A program made the position numbers and the translations under genes. Below are positions 1 to 6,994 of a DNA stretch of 45,288 nucleotides, one piece after another. Every line of letters begins with the position of its first letter. Within the stretch, counting starts at the first letter, position 1. A model generated the notes under the pieces. That model made no database searches. It was not told where the DNA came from and saw nothing but the letters and a program-made list of their open reading frames with translations. Source of the stretch: Alphaproteobacteria bacterium (GTDB lineage: Bacteria > Pseudomonadota > Alphaproteobacteria > UBA9219 > RGZA01); the NCBI GenBank assembly GCA_021732145.1, contig JAKFVN010000031.1, positions 1 through 45,288 on the forward strand, given 5' to 3'.

Positions 1-216
1 GATTTGCGCCGTGCCAAAGGCAACGAAGGTCGCAACGTCAAACGAGCGAACGCGGATAATGCTGAGGCCCGGAATGTTGGTATCGAATTTCAATTTGCGG
101 CTAGCGCTGTTTTTAAAATCCGGTTCCGGCGCGATGCCCACTTTTTGAAGAACAGGTTCAAGTTCTTCAAGGATACGGCCCTTGGGCAATGCAATGATGA
201 TGGGTTGTTCAGACAT
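1..216 (-). CDS. hisG: ATP phosphoribosyltransferase, 5' part only
   Basis: The first 72 codons run off the left edge of the window. The product catalyses the first step of histidine synthesis, joining ATP and PRPP in the cytoplasm. The translation begins MSEQPIIIALPKGRILEEL; the ALPKGR motif is the family signature at the start of the PRPP/ATP-binding fold, and the later RSFDVATFVAFG stretch also fits HisG. The ATG is at 216. It lies downstream of murA on the same strand, separated by a 138-bp gap that is almost filled by a long palindrome. The C-terminal part is outside the window, so short versus long form cannot be decided directly. Identity is confident. Confidence 0.88.
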   Translation of the reverse strand, partial: MSEQPIIIALPKGRILEELEPVLQKVGIAPEPDFKNSASRKLKFDTNIPGLSIIRVRSFDVATFVAFGTAQI

Positions 217-242
217 GGTAGCTTTATATCGTTATAATTTCG

Positions 243-347
243 CTGCGGCTAAAGATTTTTTGTGATTTTCGAGAACCGGAGCGCAAACGTACATTAAGTA
301 CGTGCGCACCGGAAGCGTAGAAAAGCGCAAAAAAGCTAACGCCGCAG
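243..347. repeat. 105-bp imperfect extragenic palindrome
   Basis: The murA-hisG gap holds one large imperfect inverted repeat. The outermost arms CTGCGGC (243-249) and GCCGCAG (341-347) match. Inner arms pair through T-rich and A-rich tracts, then CCGG/CCGG (276-279, 309-312), GCGC/GCGC (281-284, 304-307) and CGTAC/GTACG (288-292, 298-302) around an ATTAA loop. The layout resembles dispersed extragenic palindromes or small non-autonomous elements. It could act as a terminator or mRNA-stabilising structure between murA and hisG. I saw no second copy in this window. Confidence 0.6.
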
Positions 348-354
348 TTAGGAA

Positions 355-1641
355 TTAAGCAGCGGCTTTCAAGCGTTCAATGCTGGCACCGCATGCGGCA
401 AGCTTCTGCTCCACATGGTCATATCCGCGGTCTAGATGATAGACGCGGCTTACAATCGTTTCGCCCTTTGCTGCCAATCCTGCCAGCACCAGGCTGACCG
501 AAGCGCGCAAATCCGTCGCCATTACTGGCGCGCCGTGAAGTTCGGGAACGCCGCGCACGGTGGCGGTCATGCCATTCACGGTGATGTTCGCGCCCATGCG
601 GCATAATTCCGGCACATGCATGAAGCGGTTTTCAAAAATCGTTTCATTTATCACGGCTGCGCCATCCGCCATGCACATCAATGCCATCGCCTGCGCCTGC
701 ATATCGGTTGGGAAACCCGGATAGGGTTCGGTTGTAATATCAACGCTGCGGATAGTGTTCGATGAACGCGTGACGCGCAGCCCATCTTCGGTTTTGGAAA
801 CCTCAACGCCCACCTGCTCCAAATATGCGATGACCGATTGAATGTGCTCGGCGCGTGCGCCGATCAATTCCACATTGCCATTGGTGATGGCCGCAGCAAT
901 TGCGTAGGTGCCCACCACGATGCGGTCGGCCACAATCGCATGGTCTGCGCCGTGCAGCGTATCCTTGCCCTGAATGACTAATGTGCCCGTGCCAATGCCG
1001 GTAATATCAGCGCCCATTTTCACAAGGCATTCCGCCAAATCGGTGACTTCGGGTTCTCTTGCCGCGTTGACTAATCGTGTTTCGCCCTTGACCAAGCATG
1101 CCGCCATCAGCAAGTTTTCAGTTCCGGTTACCGTCACAACGGGGAAGAAAATTTCCGTGCCCTTCAACCCATTTGGCGCGCTGGCAACAATATACCCATC
1201 CTGCAAATCAATTTCCGCGCCAAGCTGCTGTAGGCCCTTAATGTGCAAATCAACCGGGCGCGTTCCAAGCGCGCAGCCACCCGGCAATGAAACGCGTGCC
1301 TTGCCGCAACGTGCCACCAGCGGGCCCAGCACCAGAATGCTGGCGCGCATTTTGCGTACCAGTTCGTATTCGGCGGTATAATTGGTAATCGCTTTCGTCG
1401 AAAAATTTCCGGTTTGCGCGCTGGTCGCCATCGGGCCATCTTCGATGGTGATGTTCACGCCCAGTTGCTGTAATAGCTTCGCCATCGTATCAATATCGGC
1501 AAGCTGCGGAAGATTGCGTAGTTTCAGAACTTCATCGGTCAATAGGCCAGCACACATCAATGGCAGAGCCGCATTTTTTGCGCCGCTTATTTCAATTTCA
1601 CCTTCAAGGCGGGAGCCGCCGCGAATTAAAATACGATCCAT
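355..1641 (-). CDS. murA: UDP-N-acetylglucosamine 1-carboxyvinyltransferase MurA
   Basis: The 428-aa product transfers enolpyruvyl from PEP to UDP-GlcNAc, the first committed step of peptidoglycan synthesis in the cytoplasm. Length fits the family (about 418-430). Lys22 lies in GAKNAAL near the start. The catalytic cysteine that is the fosfomycin target is Cys123 in [13 protein letters not shown]; the Cys form, rather than the resistant Asp form, is what I see. The rest follows the EPSP synthase-like double-domain fold, with [10 protein letters not shown] and the C-terminal [10 protein letters not shown] motifs. The ATG at 1641 starts directly with MDRILIRGG, the normal N-terminus. hisG follows on the same strand. 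Confidence 0.97.
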   Translation of the reverse strand: MDRILIRGGSRLEGEIEISGAKNAALPLMCAGLLTDEVLKLRNLPQLADIDTMAKLLQQLGVNITIEDGPMATSAQTGNFSTKAITNYTAEYELVRKMRASILVLGPLVARCGKARVSLPGGCALGTRPVDLHIKGLQQLGAEIDLQDGYIVASAPNGLKGTEIFFPVVTVTGTENLLMAACLVKGETRLVNAAREPEVTDLAECLVKMGADITGIGTGTLVIQGKDTLHGADHAIVADRIVVGTYAIAAAITNGNVELIGARAEHIQSVIAYLEQVGVEVSKTEDGLRVTRSSNTIRSVDITTEPYPGFPTDMQAQAMALMCMADGAAVINETIFENRFMHVPELCRMGANITVNGMTATVRGVPELHGAPVMATDLRASVSLVLAGLAAKGETIVSRVYHLDRGYDHVEQKLAACGASIERLKAAA

Positions 1642-1797
1642 TCGATATCCAACAAGTGCCTAATAATTAATCAAAACAGGACGAAGACCATACCAACAAA
1701 TCTCGGCGCAAAACAATTCAAAAAGCGGTATCTCCGTGAAAACTGATGCTTTTGTGCATAACCCGGCATTATTGTGCGCATTTGCGAGAAGAAGCAG

Positions 1798-1825
1798 TTG
1801 TTTTTGCCACAAACATGCCTAGATT
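1798..1825 (+). promoter_or_regulatory. candidate sigma-70 promoter for the small secreted protein
   Basis: TTGTTT (1798-1803) and TAGATT (1820-1825) are separated by 16 bp, each matching four of six consensus bases. The predicted transcript would have a leader of about 87 nt. Read by eye only; the 277-bp gap also has to hold the divergent murA promoter, which I could not pin down. Confidence 0.3.
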
Positions 1826-1918
1826 GTGTCCCACAAGCAAAGCGCCCGAAGGCAGTTCCACCCTGACTTGTCTTCAGGATTTTACTTAATCACTTAAAAC
1901 CCTTACGGAGTTACCCTT

Positions 1919-2266
1919 ATGAAAAATATCGTTTTGGCTGCTGCATTAGCACTCATCGCAGTTCCAGCTCTCGCAGTTGGCCCAGAATCCTTCACGGTTG
2001 ATGTATCACGCGGCTACCAAGCCACCTCACCATCACAACAACAAGAACAAGCACGCAGCAACTGGGCACCACGTGGCCAGCAAGCACAGCAAGAAGCAAA
2101 CGCAGCTACTTCAGAAGAACCAGCAGCAAACCATGCTTCAACCCGTCGTCCAGGCGCAACCAAAGCTTCAGGCAAGCCACACCGCTCACACCGTTCTGGC
2201 GCTGCTCACTCACCAAAGAACGCAGCTCCTGCAGCAGCTCCAGCAGCAGAACATCCAGCTAAGTAA
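1919..2266 (+). CDS. small secreted Ala/Gln/Pro-rich protein of unknown function
   Basis: This 115-aa protein starts with a clear signal peptide (MKNIVLAAALALIAVPALA, cleavage after residue 19). A low-complexity mature part follows, rich in Ala, Gln, Pro, Ser and His, with poly-Ala/Pro near the C-terminus and no cysteines. No domain is recognisable. An ACGGAG Shine-Dalgarno (1905-1910) lies 8 nt before the ATG, and a strong intrinsic terminator follows, so it is a stand-alone transcription unit. Codon choice differs from neighbouring genes: GCA/GCT, CCA, TCA and CGT dominate, where neighbours prefer GCG and CGC. That may reflect high expression or a different origin. A periplasmic or cell-surface role is inferred only from the signal peptide. 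Confidence 0.72.
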   Translation: MKNIVLAAALALIAVPALAVGPESFTVDVSRGYQATSPSQQQEQARSNWAPRGQQAQQEANAATSEEPAANHASTRRPGATKASGKPHRSHRSGAAHSPKNAAPAAAPAAEHPAK

Positions 2267-2300
2267 TTAGCGGAAGTTTAGCTCTAGCTAACAAATCAAA

Positions 2301-2328
2301 CCCCGAAGGGAAACCTTCGGGGTTTTTT
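2301..2328 (+). terminator. intrinsic terminator
   Basis: A perfect 9-bp stem, CCCCGAAGG (2301-2309) and CCTTCGGGG (2314-2322), closes a GAAA loop and is followed by six T (2323-2328). It is a textbook Rho-independent terminator 35 bp after the stop codon of the small secreted protein gene. Confidence 0.93.
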
Positions 2329-2472
2329 GTTGTCCGACACAACTTGCCCGTTATGAACAATGCGCAAAAATCATACCTACCAAAATGGGACTGGAATTTT
2401 TAGAAGATAACAATTGCAGGCTTAAATCCGTCAACGTAATTCTTGCTAAACCACTCTTTTCAACCTGCGCTT

Positions 2473-2490
2473 GTGTTTCACGTGAAACAC
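2473..2490. promoter_or_regulatory. parS: parS-like centromere site (ParB binding)
   Basis: GTGTTTCACGTGAAACAC is a perfect 18-bp palindrome containing TGTTTCACGTGAAACA (2474-2489), which equals the bacterial parS consensus TGTTNCACGTGAAACA. It lies in the intergenic space between the small secreted protein gene and dcd. Chance occurrence of a perfect 16-mer in 45 kb is negligible. parS sites cluster near the replication origin in most bacteria, so this suggests origin proximity; parA/parB themselves are not in the window. Confidence 0.85.
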
Positions 2491-2493
2491 TTC

Positions 2494-2512
2494 GCGTAAC
2501 TGCTTGTTACGC
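2494..2512. repeat. short inverted repeat beside parS
   Basis: GCGTAAC (2494-2500) and GTTACGC (2506-2512) form a perfect 7-bp stem with a TGCTT loop, four bases from parS and 28 bp beyond the dcd stop codon. There is no T tract on either side, so it is a weak terminator candidate at best. Confidence 0.45.
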
Positions 2513-2540
2513 AACACCATTCCTAAAAATACCAAATTAG

Positions 2541-3095
2541 CTAAATTCGTGGAAGCGTCACGCCCGTTTGCTTCATGTATTTGCCGGCGCGGTCTGCATA
2601 TGAAATCTCGCAGGCTTCTGAACCTTGCAGGAACAGGAATTGGCAAATGCCTTCATTCGCATAAACCTTCGCGGGCAATGGCGTGGTGTTGGAAATTTCC
2701 AGCGTCACATGACCTTCCCATTCAGGTTCCAGCGGCGTCACATTCACAATCAACCCGCAGCGCGCATAGGTGGATTTGCCAAGGCAAATCACCAGAATAT
2801 CACGCGGCACGCGGAAGTATTCAACGGTGCGGCATAGCACGAATGAGTTCGGCGGGATGATGCATTCCTTCCCGCGGCGTTCTACAAAACTGGTGCTGCT
2901 GAAATTCTTCGGGTCAACCAATGCATTATCAACATTGGTGAAAATACGGAATTCATCGGCCAGACGCGCATCATAGCCATAGGATGAAAGCCCGTATGAA
3001 ATCATGCCTTCGCGCTTTTGCGCTTCCACAAACGGTTCGATCATCTGTGATTTTTCTGCTTGTTCTCTAATCCAACTATCCGGCATTACTGGCAT
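2541..3095 (-). CDS. dcd: dCTP deaminase
   Basis: The 184-aa product deaminates dCTP to dUTP, supplying dUMP for thymidylate synthesis. The start [14 protein letters not shown] is the usual N-terminus. The core includes [12 protein letters not shown], the [10 protein letters not shown] segment and [28 protein letters not shown], which carries the catalytic Glu (in LEISN) and the trimer-forming beta structure. Length matches the family. The gene overlaps by 10 bp the end of a 52-aa ORF just upstream on the same strand, suggesting co-transcription. Nothing is missing. Confidence 0.96.
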   Translation of the reverse strand: MPVMPDSWIREQAEKSQMIEPFVEAQKREGMISYGLSSYGYDARLADEFRIFTNVDNALVDPKNFSSTSFVERRGKECIIPPNSFVLCRTVEYFRVPRDILVICLGKSTYARCGLIVNVTPLEPEWEGHVTLEISNTTPLPAKVYANEGICQFLFLQGSEACEISYADRAGKYMKQTGVTLPRI

Positions 3096-3244
3096 ACTTC
3101 GTTTCCTTTTTTCTCTGTTTGACGCAGGCTGGCTTGTTCCTTACGCTTGCGAAGGTTTTCACGCAGCGCGCTGGATTCCTTTGCAACCCGTTCGGGGGAA
3201 GCTTTTGGCTGCGACTGCTTAGGAGATGGTTTTGTGTCAGACAT
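3086..3244 (-). CDS. 52-aa charged protein of unknown function upstream of dcd
   Basis: The product starts [20 protein letters not shown] and continues with a Lys/Arg/Glu-rich region containing [13 protein letters not shown], a helix-prone basic segment. Short proteins with a Pro/Lys-rich start and an L-R-x-N-L-x-x-R-K core occur widely in alphaproteobacteria, and I judge this to be one of them. It has no signal peptide, membrane segment or known domain. Its 3' end overlaps dcd by 10 bp. Its ATG (3242-3244) overlaps the GTG start of the divergent dipeptidase gene. No clear Shine-Dalgarno is visible. A longer in-frame ATG at 3358 would extend far into the dipeptidase gene and is unlikely. Confidence 0.6.
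   Translation of the reverse strand: MSDTKPSPKQSQPKASPERVAKESSALRENLRKRKEQASLRQTEKKGNEVCQ
3221..3226 (+). promoter_or_regulatory. Shine-Dalgarno deciding the GTG start of the dipeptidase gene
   Basis: AGGAGA lies 7 nt before GTG at 3234-3236. It is the only strong ribosome-binding site near the conserved part of the protein, so I prefer this start to an in-frame codon at 3147 that has none. Confidence 0.7.
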
Positions 3245-3983
3245 ACTTGCGGAAATAGCCCAAATCCTTCCAATAATCAAACCAAAGGCACAACCCTTCC
3301 ACCGAATTCCGATTAAGGATTGCGGGGAAACGCTGGTTGCCCTTTCAGATGCGGGCAACTTTGCCTACCAAACCCCCGCGCCTTACGAAGAAGCCGGCGC
3401 GCCTTATAACGGCGTTAGCCCCTTTTCGCTGCGCTCTGGCGTGGTTCAAAAGCTTTGCATGGCGCAAGCCGAACTGCAACAGGCGAAACCCGGCTGGCGC
3501 ATTAAGATTTTTGATGCGTATAGGCCCGTTCGCGTGCAGGCCTATATGGTTGCCCACAGCTTTTATCACATCGCGAAAGAGATGGGCCTGAACCCGCTGG
3601 CGGTAAACGACGCGCAGAGAGATTCGGTTCTGGCCAAGGTCTATCGCATCTGGTCTCCGCCCAATGAAGACCCGCTGACACCCCCGCCCCACAGCACCGG
3701 CGCAGCGCTTGATGCAACCCTGGTGGATGAACACGGCAATGACGTGGATATGGGTTCACCGATTGATTTCAACGGCGACTTATCCAACCCCGATTATTTC
3801 AAGGATAAAAATCCGGCGGTTCACGCGCACCGCGCTCTATTGCGCGACGTGATGCAGCATCAAGGCTTCATCATGCATTATGCCGAATGGTGGCATTTTT
3901 CATTTGGAGACCAGCTTTGGGTTTGGGCAAAGCATCAGCGCGGCGATGTGAGTGATGCATCTGCAATTTATGGGCGCGTGTAG
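3234..3983 (+). CDS. ddpX: D-alanyl-D-alanine dipeptidase (peptidase M15D, VanX/DdpX type)
   Basis: The 249-aa zinc dipeptidase hydrolyses free D-Ala-D-Ala, recycling or removing a peptidoglycan precursor. Zinc and active-site motifs are visible: HSTGAALDATLVD matches the family SxHxxGxAxD ligand motif, and EWWHFSFGD near the C-terminus supplies the catalytic Glu and third His. FDAYRPVRVQ carries the usual Arg motif. With the GTG start the protein has no signal peptide, so it is probably cytosolic. There are no van-type ligase or sensor genes nearby, so a recycling role is more likely than glycopeptide resistance. The gene diverges from the dcd operon with overlapping starts. Confidence 0.9.
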   Translation: MSDILAEIAQILPIIKPKAQPFHRIPIKDCGETLVALSDAGNFAYQTPAPYEEAGAPYNGVSPFSLRSGVVQKLCMAQAELQQAKPGWRIKIFDAYRPVRVQAYMVAHSFYHIAKEMGLNPLAVNDAQRDSVLAKVYRIWSPPNEDPLTPPPHSTGAALDATLVDEHGNDVDMGSPIDFNGDLSNPDYFKDKNPAVHAHRALLRDVMQHQGFIMHYAEWWHFSFGDQLWVWAKHQRGDVSDASAIYGRV

Positions 3984-4066
3984 TTACGCCATATGCAAAA
4001 AATCCAACGCGGCAAGCTTCGCAGATGTGATGGCTTGTCGAGCCGAAGCGCTGAAAGCGCAAAGAA

Positions 4067-4141
4067 TGGTGCTGCTGAGAGTAATCGAAACTCCGACCCC
4101 GTCATTACCAATGACGTGCTCTACCACTGAGCTACAGCAGC
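4067..4141 (-). tRNA. tRNA-Thr(GGT)
   Basis: Read on the reverse strand, the acceptor GCTGCTG pairs with CAGCAGC. The D arm is GCTC/GAGC with AGTGGTA. The anticodon stem CGTCA/TGACG encloses TTGGTAA, giving anticodon GGT. The T arm GGAGT/ACTCT encloses TTCGATT. The discriminator is A, and CCA is encoded (4067-4069 on the plus strand as TGG). Length is 75 nt with CCA. It sits between the dipeptidase gene and the HTH regulator, transcribed against both. Confidence 0.95.
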
Positions 4142-4291
4142 GACTTTCCTGAAAGAGGGCATTGTTTGCCATAGAACAGGGGCCAACGCAAGCTGTGTAT
4201 TAACCTTATTTTTTGGCGCAACGCCTTGAATTAAGCGGATGCAAGTATTGCAGTTATTGACGCAGCCCCTTCAAAAACATACTGATAGAGG

Positions 4292-4930
4292 ATGATCGAA
4301 CCACGCCAAATCCGCGCCGCACGTGCCCTGCTGAACTGGTCGCAAGATGACCTTGCGAACGCTTCAGGTATTGCGCGTAGCTCCATTAAAAATATCGAAA
4401 ACGATATTACGACCGCACGCAAGGATACGATCAACGATATTCAGGTTGCGTTTGAGAATTGCGGCGTTGAATTCACCCCGGGTTCCGGCGTGCGCATGAA
4501 GAACGATATCGTCACCGTTCACGAAGGCGCGGATGCGTTCAAGCATCTGCTCGATACGCTCTACACCAGCGCGAAGGTCAGTCCGGATAATGAAATCCTG
4601 ATTCTGGGTTTGGATGAAGAGCTAACCGAAAAATTCGACAACGTCGAACTGATTAAAGACTACCTGCAAAAAATCGAAACCGCAGGCATCAAGGAAAAAA
4701 TCATCACTTATGAAGGCAGCAAGCACTTCATCAATAACTGGACATCCTACCGCAGCATTCCCAAAGAACATTTTGCAAATATCCCGCTGCATATCAGCGG
4801 CGGCAAGATCAGTTTTTTATTTGGCAATATAAACCGCAAAGTGATTGTAATCGATAATGAACAATTAGCCATCATGCTTAGAAAGCTGTTCTATTTCATT
4901 TGGGAAAAAGCAACACCAACCAAGAAGTGA
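4292..4930 (+). CDS. HTH (XRE-type) regulator with a TrmB-like C-terminal domain
   Basis: This 212-aa protein begins with an XRE helix-turn-helix (about residues 1-60; IRAARALLNWSQDDLANASGI and SSIKNIEN are typical). After a linker, the C-terminal part (about 95-205) includes YRSIPKEHFANIPLHISGGK and a closing FGNINRKVIVIDNEQLAIML, which by eye resembles the effector domain of TrmB-family regulators. A small-molecule-sensing repressor or activator is inferred. The ATG directly follows TAGAGG with no spacing, so there is no proper Shine-Dalgarno. A weak TTGACG/TACTGA pair (4257-4285) would give a nearly leaderless mRNA. It is 16 bp upstream of an aminotransferase gene on the same strand, its probable target or partner. 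Confidence 0.72.
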   Translation: MIEPRQIRAARALLNWSQDDLANASGIARSSIKNIENDITTARKDTINDIQVAFENCGVEFTPGSGVRMKNDIVTVHEGADAFKHLLDTLYTSAKVSPDNEILILGLDEELTEKFDNVELIKDYLQKIETAGIKEKIITYEGSKHFINNWTSYRSIPKEHFANIPLHISGGKISFLFGNINRKVIVIDNEQLAIMLRKLFYFIWEKATPTKK

Positions 4931-4946
4931 TTTTTTTTAATTTTAG

Positions 4947-6251
4947 ATGTATTTTAGCATGCCAGACGAACAACAAGCACCCCCACCCAACATGACCGTC
5001 GCCATGCTAGGCGCCATGAGCGCTGGTGGCATCAATCTTGCCGACGGCCGCAACCGCACGCGCTTAACGCGCGCGCAGCGCGAGATTATCGACAGCTTGC
5101 CGCAGTTGTTTGAAGTGGCAACCACCACGGGCCGCCAGCCCAATGGCCGCGAGCAAATCGAACGTGAATTCCTGACCGCGTTTTATACAGCGACCAAGCA
5201 GCAAGCGATGCTTGGCACATTCACCGATGTTGCAACACAAACCTGCACACGCGGTTATTCATATTTGTTCCTGACGCAATCGGCATCACTATCGATTGAA
5301 TTTGCGGCCAAGCTTTTAGCTTCCAAGAATTCGTCAGTCATCATGGCCGAACCATTCCTTGATTACATGCGCGGTATTTTCGATCGTACCCGCGTGCGTT
5401 ATGAAGCTTGCGGCGAAAGCGTCATCTTTGGCCCCAACGCGGCAGGCTTCATTAAACGCTCCTCGGCAAAGGGTGTGTTTTTATGCACACCAAATAATCC
5501 AACCGGCAGACAGATGGATGCCGAGCAATTCAAGCTGATTGCCGAAACATGCAAAGCGTCCGACAAGATTTTGCTGCTGGATGCGACGTTCCGTTTGTTT
5601 GACCGCCGCCCATATGACCAATACAAAATCCTGCTGGATTCAGGCGTAAGCTTCATGACCGTTGAAGATACGGGCAAGGCATTCCCGACCGAGGAAATGA
5701 AGGTTAGCATCCTGGCATGCAGCAAAGACCTCTATCCCGAGCTTTTGAAAATCTATACCGAAATTTTGCTGCGCGCGGCACCGGTGCATGTGCTGTTGAT
5801 GACCCGTTTGCTGGACGATGCTATGAAGAAGGGTTTTGCCAACACCATCTGGCGTGATTTGGACAAGAACCGCAAAAATCTTCGCAACCTGCTTCAGGGC
5901 ACGTGCTTCCAGCCCGACTACCATGAATCCACCATCAATCTTGAATGGCTGGATATCACCAACCCGAATGTGAATGCGGATGTAGTTGCAAACGACCTTC
6001 GCGAACGCGGCCTGCATGTGTTAAGCGGCGCGCAGTTTGGCTCCAGCGGCCATTACGACCAAAACAACATCCGCCTATCGCTTTCCAGAGAGCAAGAATA
6101 CTTCGCCCGCGGTCTTGCCATTTTGGACGGTTATATCAATGAAAAAGGCCTTCGCACCGCGCCATTGGCCCCCACCGTGCCAATGCAGCCAAATGCGATT
6201 GATCTTGCGATTGGCGCGATGATTGGAACGCCTAAAGACGGCCTTACCTAG
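4947..6251 (+). CDS. divergent fold-type I PLP-dependent aminotransferase
   Basis: This 434-aa protein keeps the class I/II aminotransferase landmarks: CTPNNPTGR (Asn contacting PLP), LLLDATFRLFD (the Asp region), EDTGKAF (candidate Schiff-base lysine) and NNIRLSLSRE (substrate-carboxylate Arg). The lysine context is unlike the common SxSK motif of AspAT or HisC. It recalls aminotransferases of amino-acid-derived secondary metabolism, so the substrate is unknown. The start is ATG 4947 or ATG 4959; neither has a good ribosome-binding site. It follows the HTH regulator gene by 16 bp and is probably co-transcribed with it. No other biosynthetic enzyme lies alongside. Confidence 0.78.
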   Translation: MYFSMPDEQQAPPPNMTVAMLGAMSAGGINLADGRNRTRLTRAQREIIDSLPQLFEVATTTGRQPNGREQIEREFLTAFYTATKQQAMLGTFTDVATQTCTRGYSYLFLTQSASLSIEFAAKLLASKNSSVIMAEPFLDYMRGIFDRTRVRYEACGESVIFGPNAAGFIKRSSAKGVFLCTPNNPTGRQMDAEQFKLIAETCKASDKILLLDATFRLFDRRPYDQYKILLDSGVSFMTVEDTGKAFPTEEMKVSILACSKDLYPELLKIYTEILLRAAPVHVLLMTRLLDDAMKKGFANTIWRDLDKNRKNLRNLLQGTCFQPDYHESTINLEWLDITNPNVNADVVANDLRERGLHVLSGAQFGSSGHYDQNNIRLSLSREQEYFARGLAILDGYINEKGLRTAPLAPTVPMQPNAIDLAIGAMIGTPKDGLT

Positions 6252-6258
6252 GCCTTTT
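6240..6258 (+). terminator. weak candidate terminator at the end of the aminotransferase gene
   Basis: GGCCT and AGGCC form a 5-bp stem with a TACCT loop, followed by TTTT, overlapping the stop codon. It is short and may not be efficient. Confidence 0.3.
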
Positions 6259-6333
6259 ACGGGGCGATATGCCCTCTTCCCTTTTCCAATAAAAACGCTA
6301 GTCTCTGCCGTTGCACCACCATTCAACAGCTAT

Positions 6334-6340
6334 AAGGAGA
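6334..6340 (+). promoter_or_regulatory. Shine-Dalgarno that fixes the AUC start of infC
   Basis: AAGGAGA is a near-perfect anti-16S match placed 7 nt before the ATC at 6348. An in-frame TAA at 6333-6335 lies immediately upstream, so no start further out is possible. Confidence 0.85.
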
Positions 6341-6347
6341 CGCTTCC

Positions 6348-6923
6348 ATCGTTAAATTAGATACCCGCCCACAACGTGGCAACCAAGATACTGCGCAACA
6401 ACAACAGCCCAAGGATGGCCCGCGCATTAACCGCGATATTACCGCGAAAGAAATTCGTCTCATTGATGCAAGCGGAGAAATGCAAGGCGTCGTAACCGTG
6501 CGCGCTGCGCTGGAACAGGCCGAAGCCGTTGGCCTTGACCTTGTGGAAATCTCGCCAAACTCCGAACCGCCTGTTTGCAAAATTCTCGATTACGGCAAGT
6601 ACAAATATGAAATGCACAAGAAGGCTGTTGAAGCCAAGAAAAAGCAAAAAGTCATTGAGCTGAAGGAAATCAAGCTTCGCCCCACGATTGACGACAACGA
6701 TTTTAATGTGAAGATGCGCGCTGCCAAGGCATTTTTGCAAGATGGCGATAAGGTAAAAATTACCCTGCGCTTTAAAGGCCGCGAAATGTCCCATCAGGAA
6801 CTTGGCTATCAACTGATCAATCGCGTGAAGGAAACCTTGGCCGATTTATCGAAGGTTGAGTACGACGCGAAGTTTGAAGGCAAGCAAATCGTGATGATTT
6901 TGGCTTCGGTCGTCGTCAAATAA
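6348..6923 (+). CDS. infC: translation initiation factor IF-3 with an AUC start codon
   Basis: The 191-aa product binds the 30S subunit, checks start-codon/initiator-tRNA pairing and prevents early 50S joining. The conserved N-terminal motif RINRDITAKEIRLIDASGE lies upstream of the first ATG (6480), so translation must start earlier. Between the in-frame TAA at 6333 and that motif there is no ATG, GTG or TTG. An ATC at 6348 sits 7 nt after AAGGAGA. IF-3 is known to discriminate against non-canonical starts, and E. coli infC uses AUU for autoregulation; AUC here implies the same feedback. The linker is Lys-rich, and the C-terminal domain (KIKLRPTIDDND-type region, RFKGREMSHQELG) is complete. 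rpmI and rplT do not follow; lexA does. Confidence 0.93.
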   Translation: MVKLDTRPQRGNQDTAQQQQPKDGPRINRDITAKEIRLIDASGEMQGVVTVRAALEQAEAVGLDLVEISPNSEPPVCKILDYGKYKYEMHKKAVEAKKKQKVIELKEIKLRPTIDDNDFNVKMRAAKAFLQDGDKVKITLRFKGREMSHQELGYQLINRVKETLADLSKVEYDAKFEGKQIVMILASVVVK

Positions 6924-6964
6924 CATTGCGTTATTACGCGCAGGTTATCGGGTAAAAATACCGC

Positions 6965-6994
6965 TTGACTTTATCCACAGAACTAAACTAGAAC
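6965..6994 (+). promoter_or_regulatory. lexA promoter with LexA box
   Basis: GAAC-N7-GAAC (6980-6994) is the reverse complement of GTTC-N7-GTTC, the established alphaproteobacterial SOS box. It overlaps a candidate promoter, TTGACT (6965-6970) and TAGAAC (6989-6994) with an 18-bp spacer, as expected for autorepression of lexA. A perfect DnaA-box 9-mer TTATCCACA (6971-6979) lies between the -35 element and the SOS box. Confidence 0.8.

Noticed and set aside
1885-1899. TTAA repeats upstream of the small secreted protein gene considered as a CtrA site
   Set aside because: Spacing is 4 bp rather than the 7 bp of the CtrA consensus.
1977-2270. 97-codon frame rich in Gln and His overlapping the small secreted protein gene
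   Set aside because: It is an out-of-frame reading of the same repetitive sequence without its own ribosome-binding site; the other frame has a clear signal peptide.
3147-3983. Longer dipeptidase starting at 3147
   Set aside because: The extra 29 residues are antisense to the small ORF upstream of dcd, are not family-like and lack a ribosome-binding site; GTG 3234 has AGGAGA at 7 nt.
4067-6251. Possible integrated island between tRNA-Thr and infC
   Set aside because: No integrase, no repeat of the tRNA 3' end nearby and no marked composition shift; the regulator-aminotransferase pair is compatible with ordinary chromosomal DNA.
6480-6923. infC starting at the first ATG (147-residue protein)
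   Set aside because: It would delete the conserved IF-3 N-terminal motif RINRDITAKEIRLID, which is encoded in frame just upstream and preceded by a strong Shine-Dalgarno and ATC.
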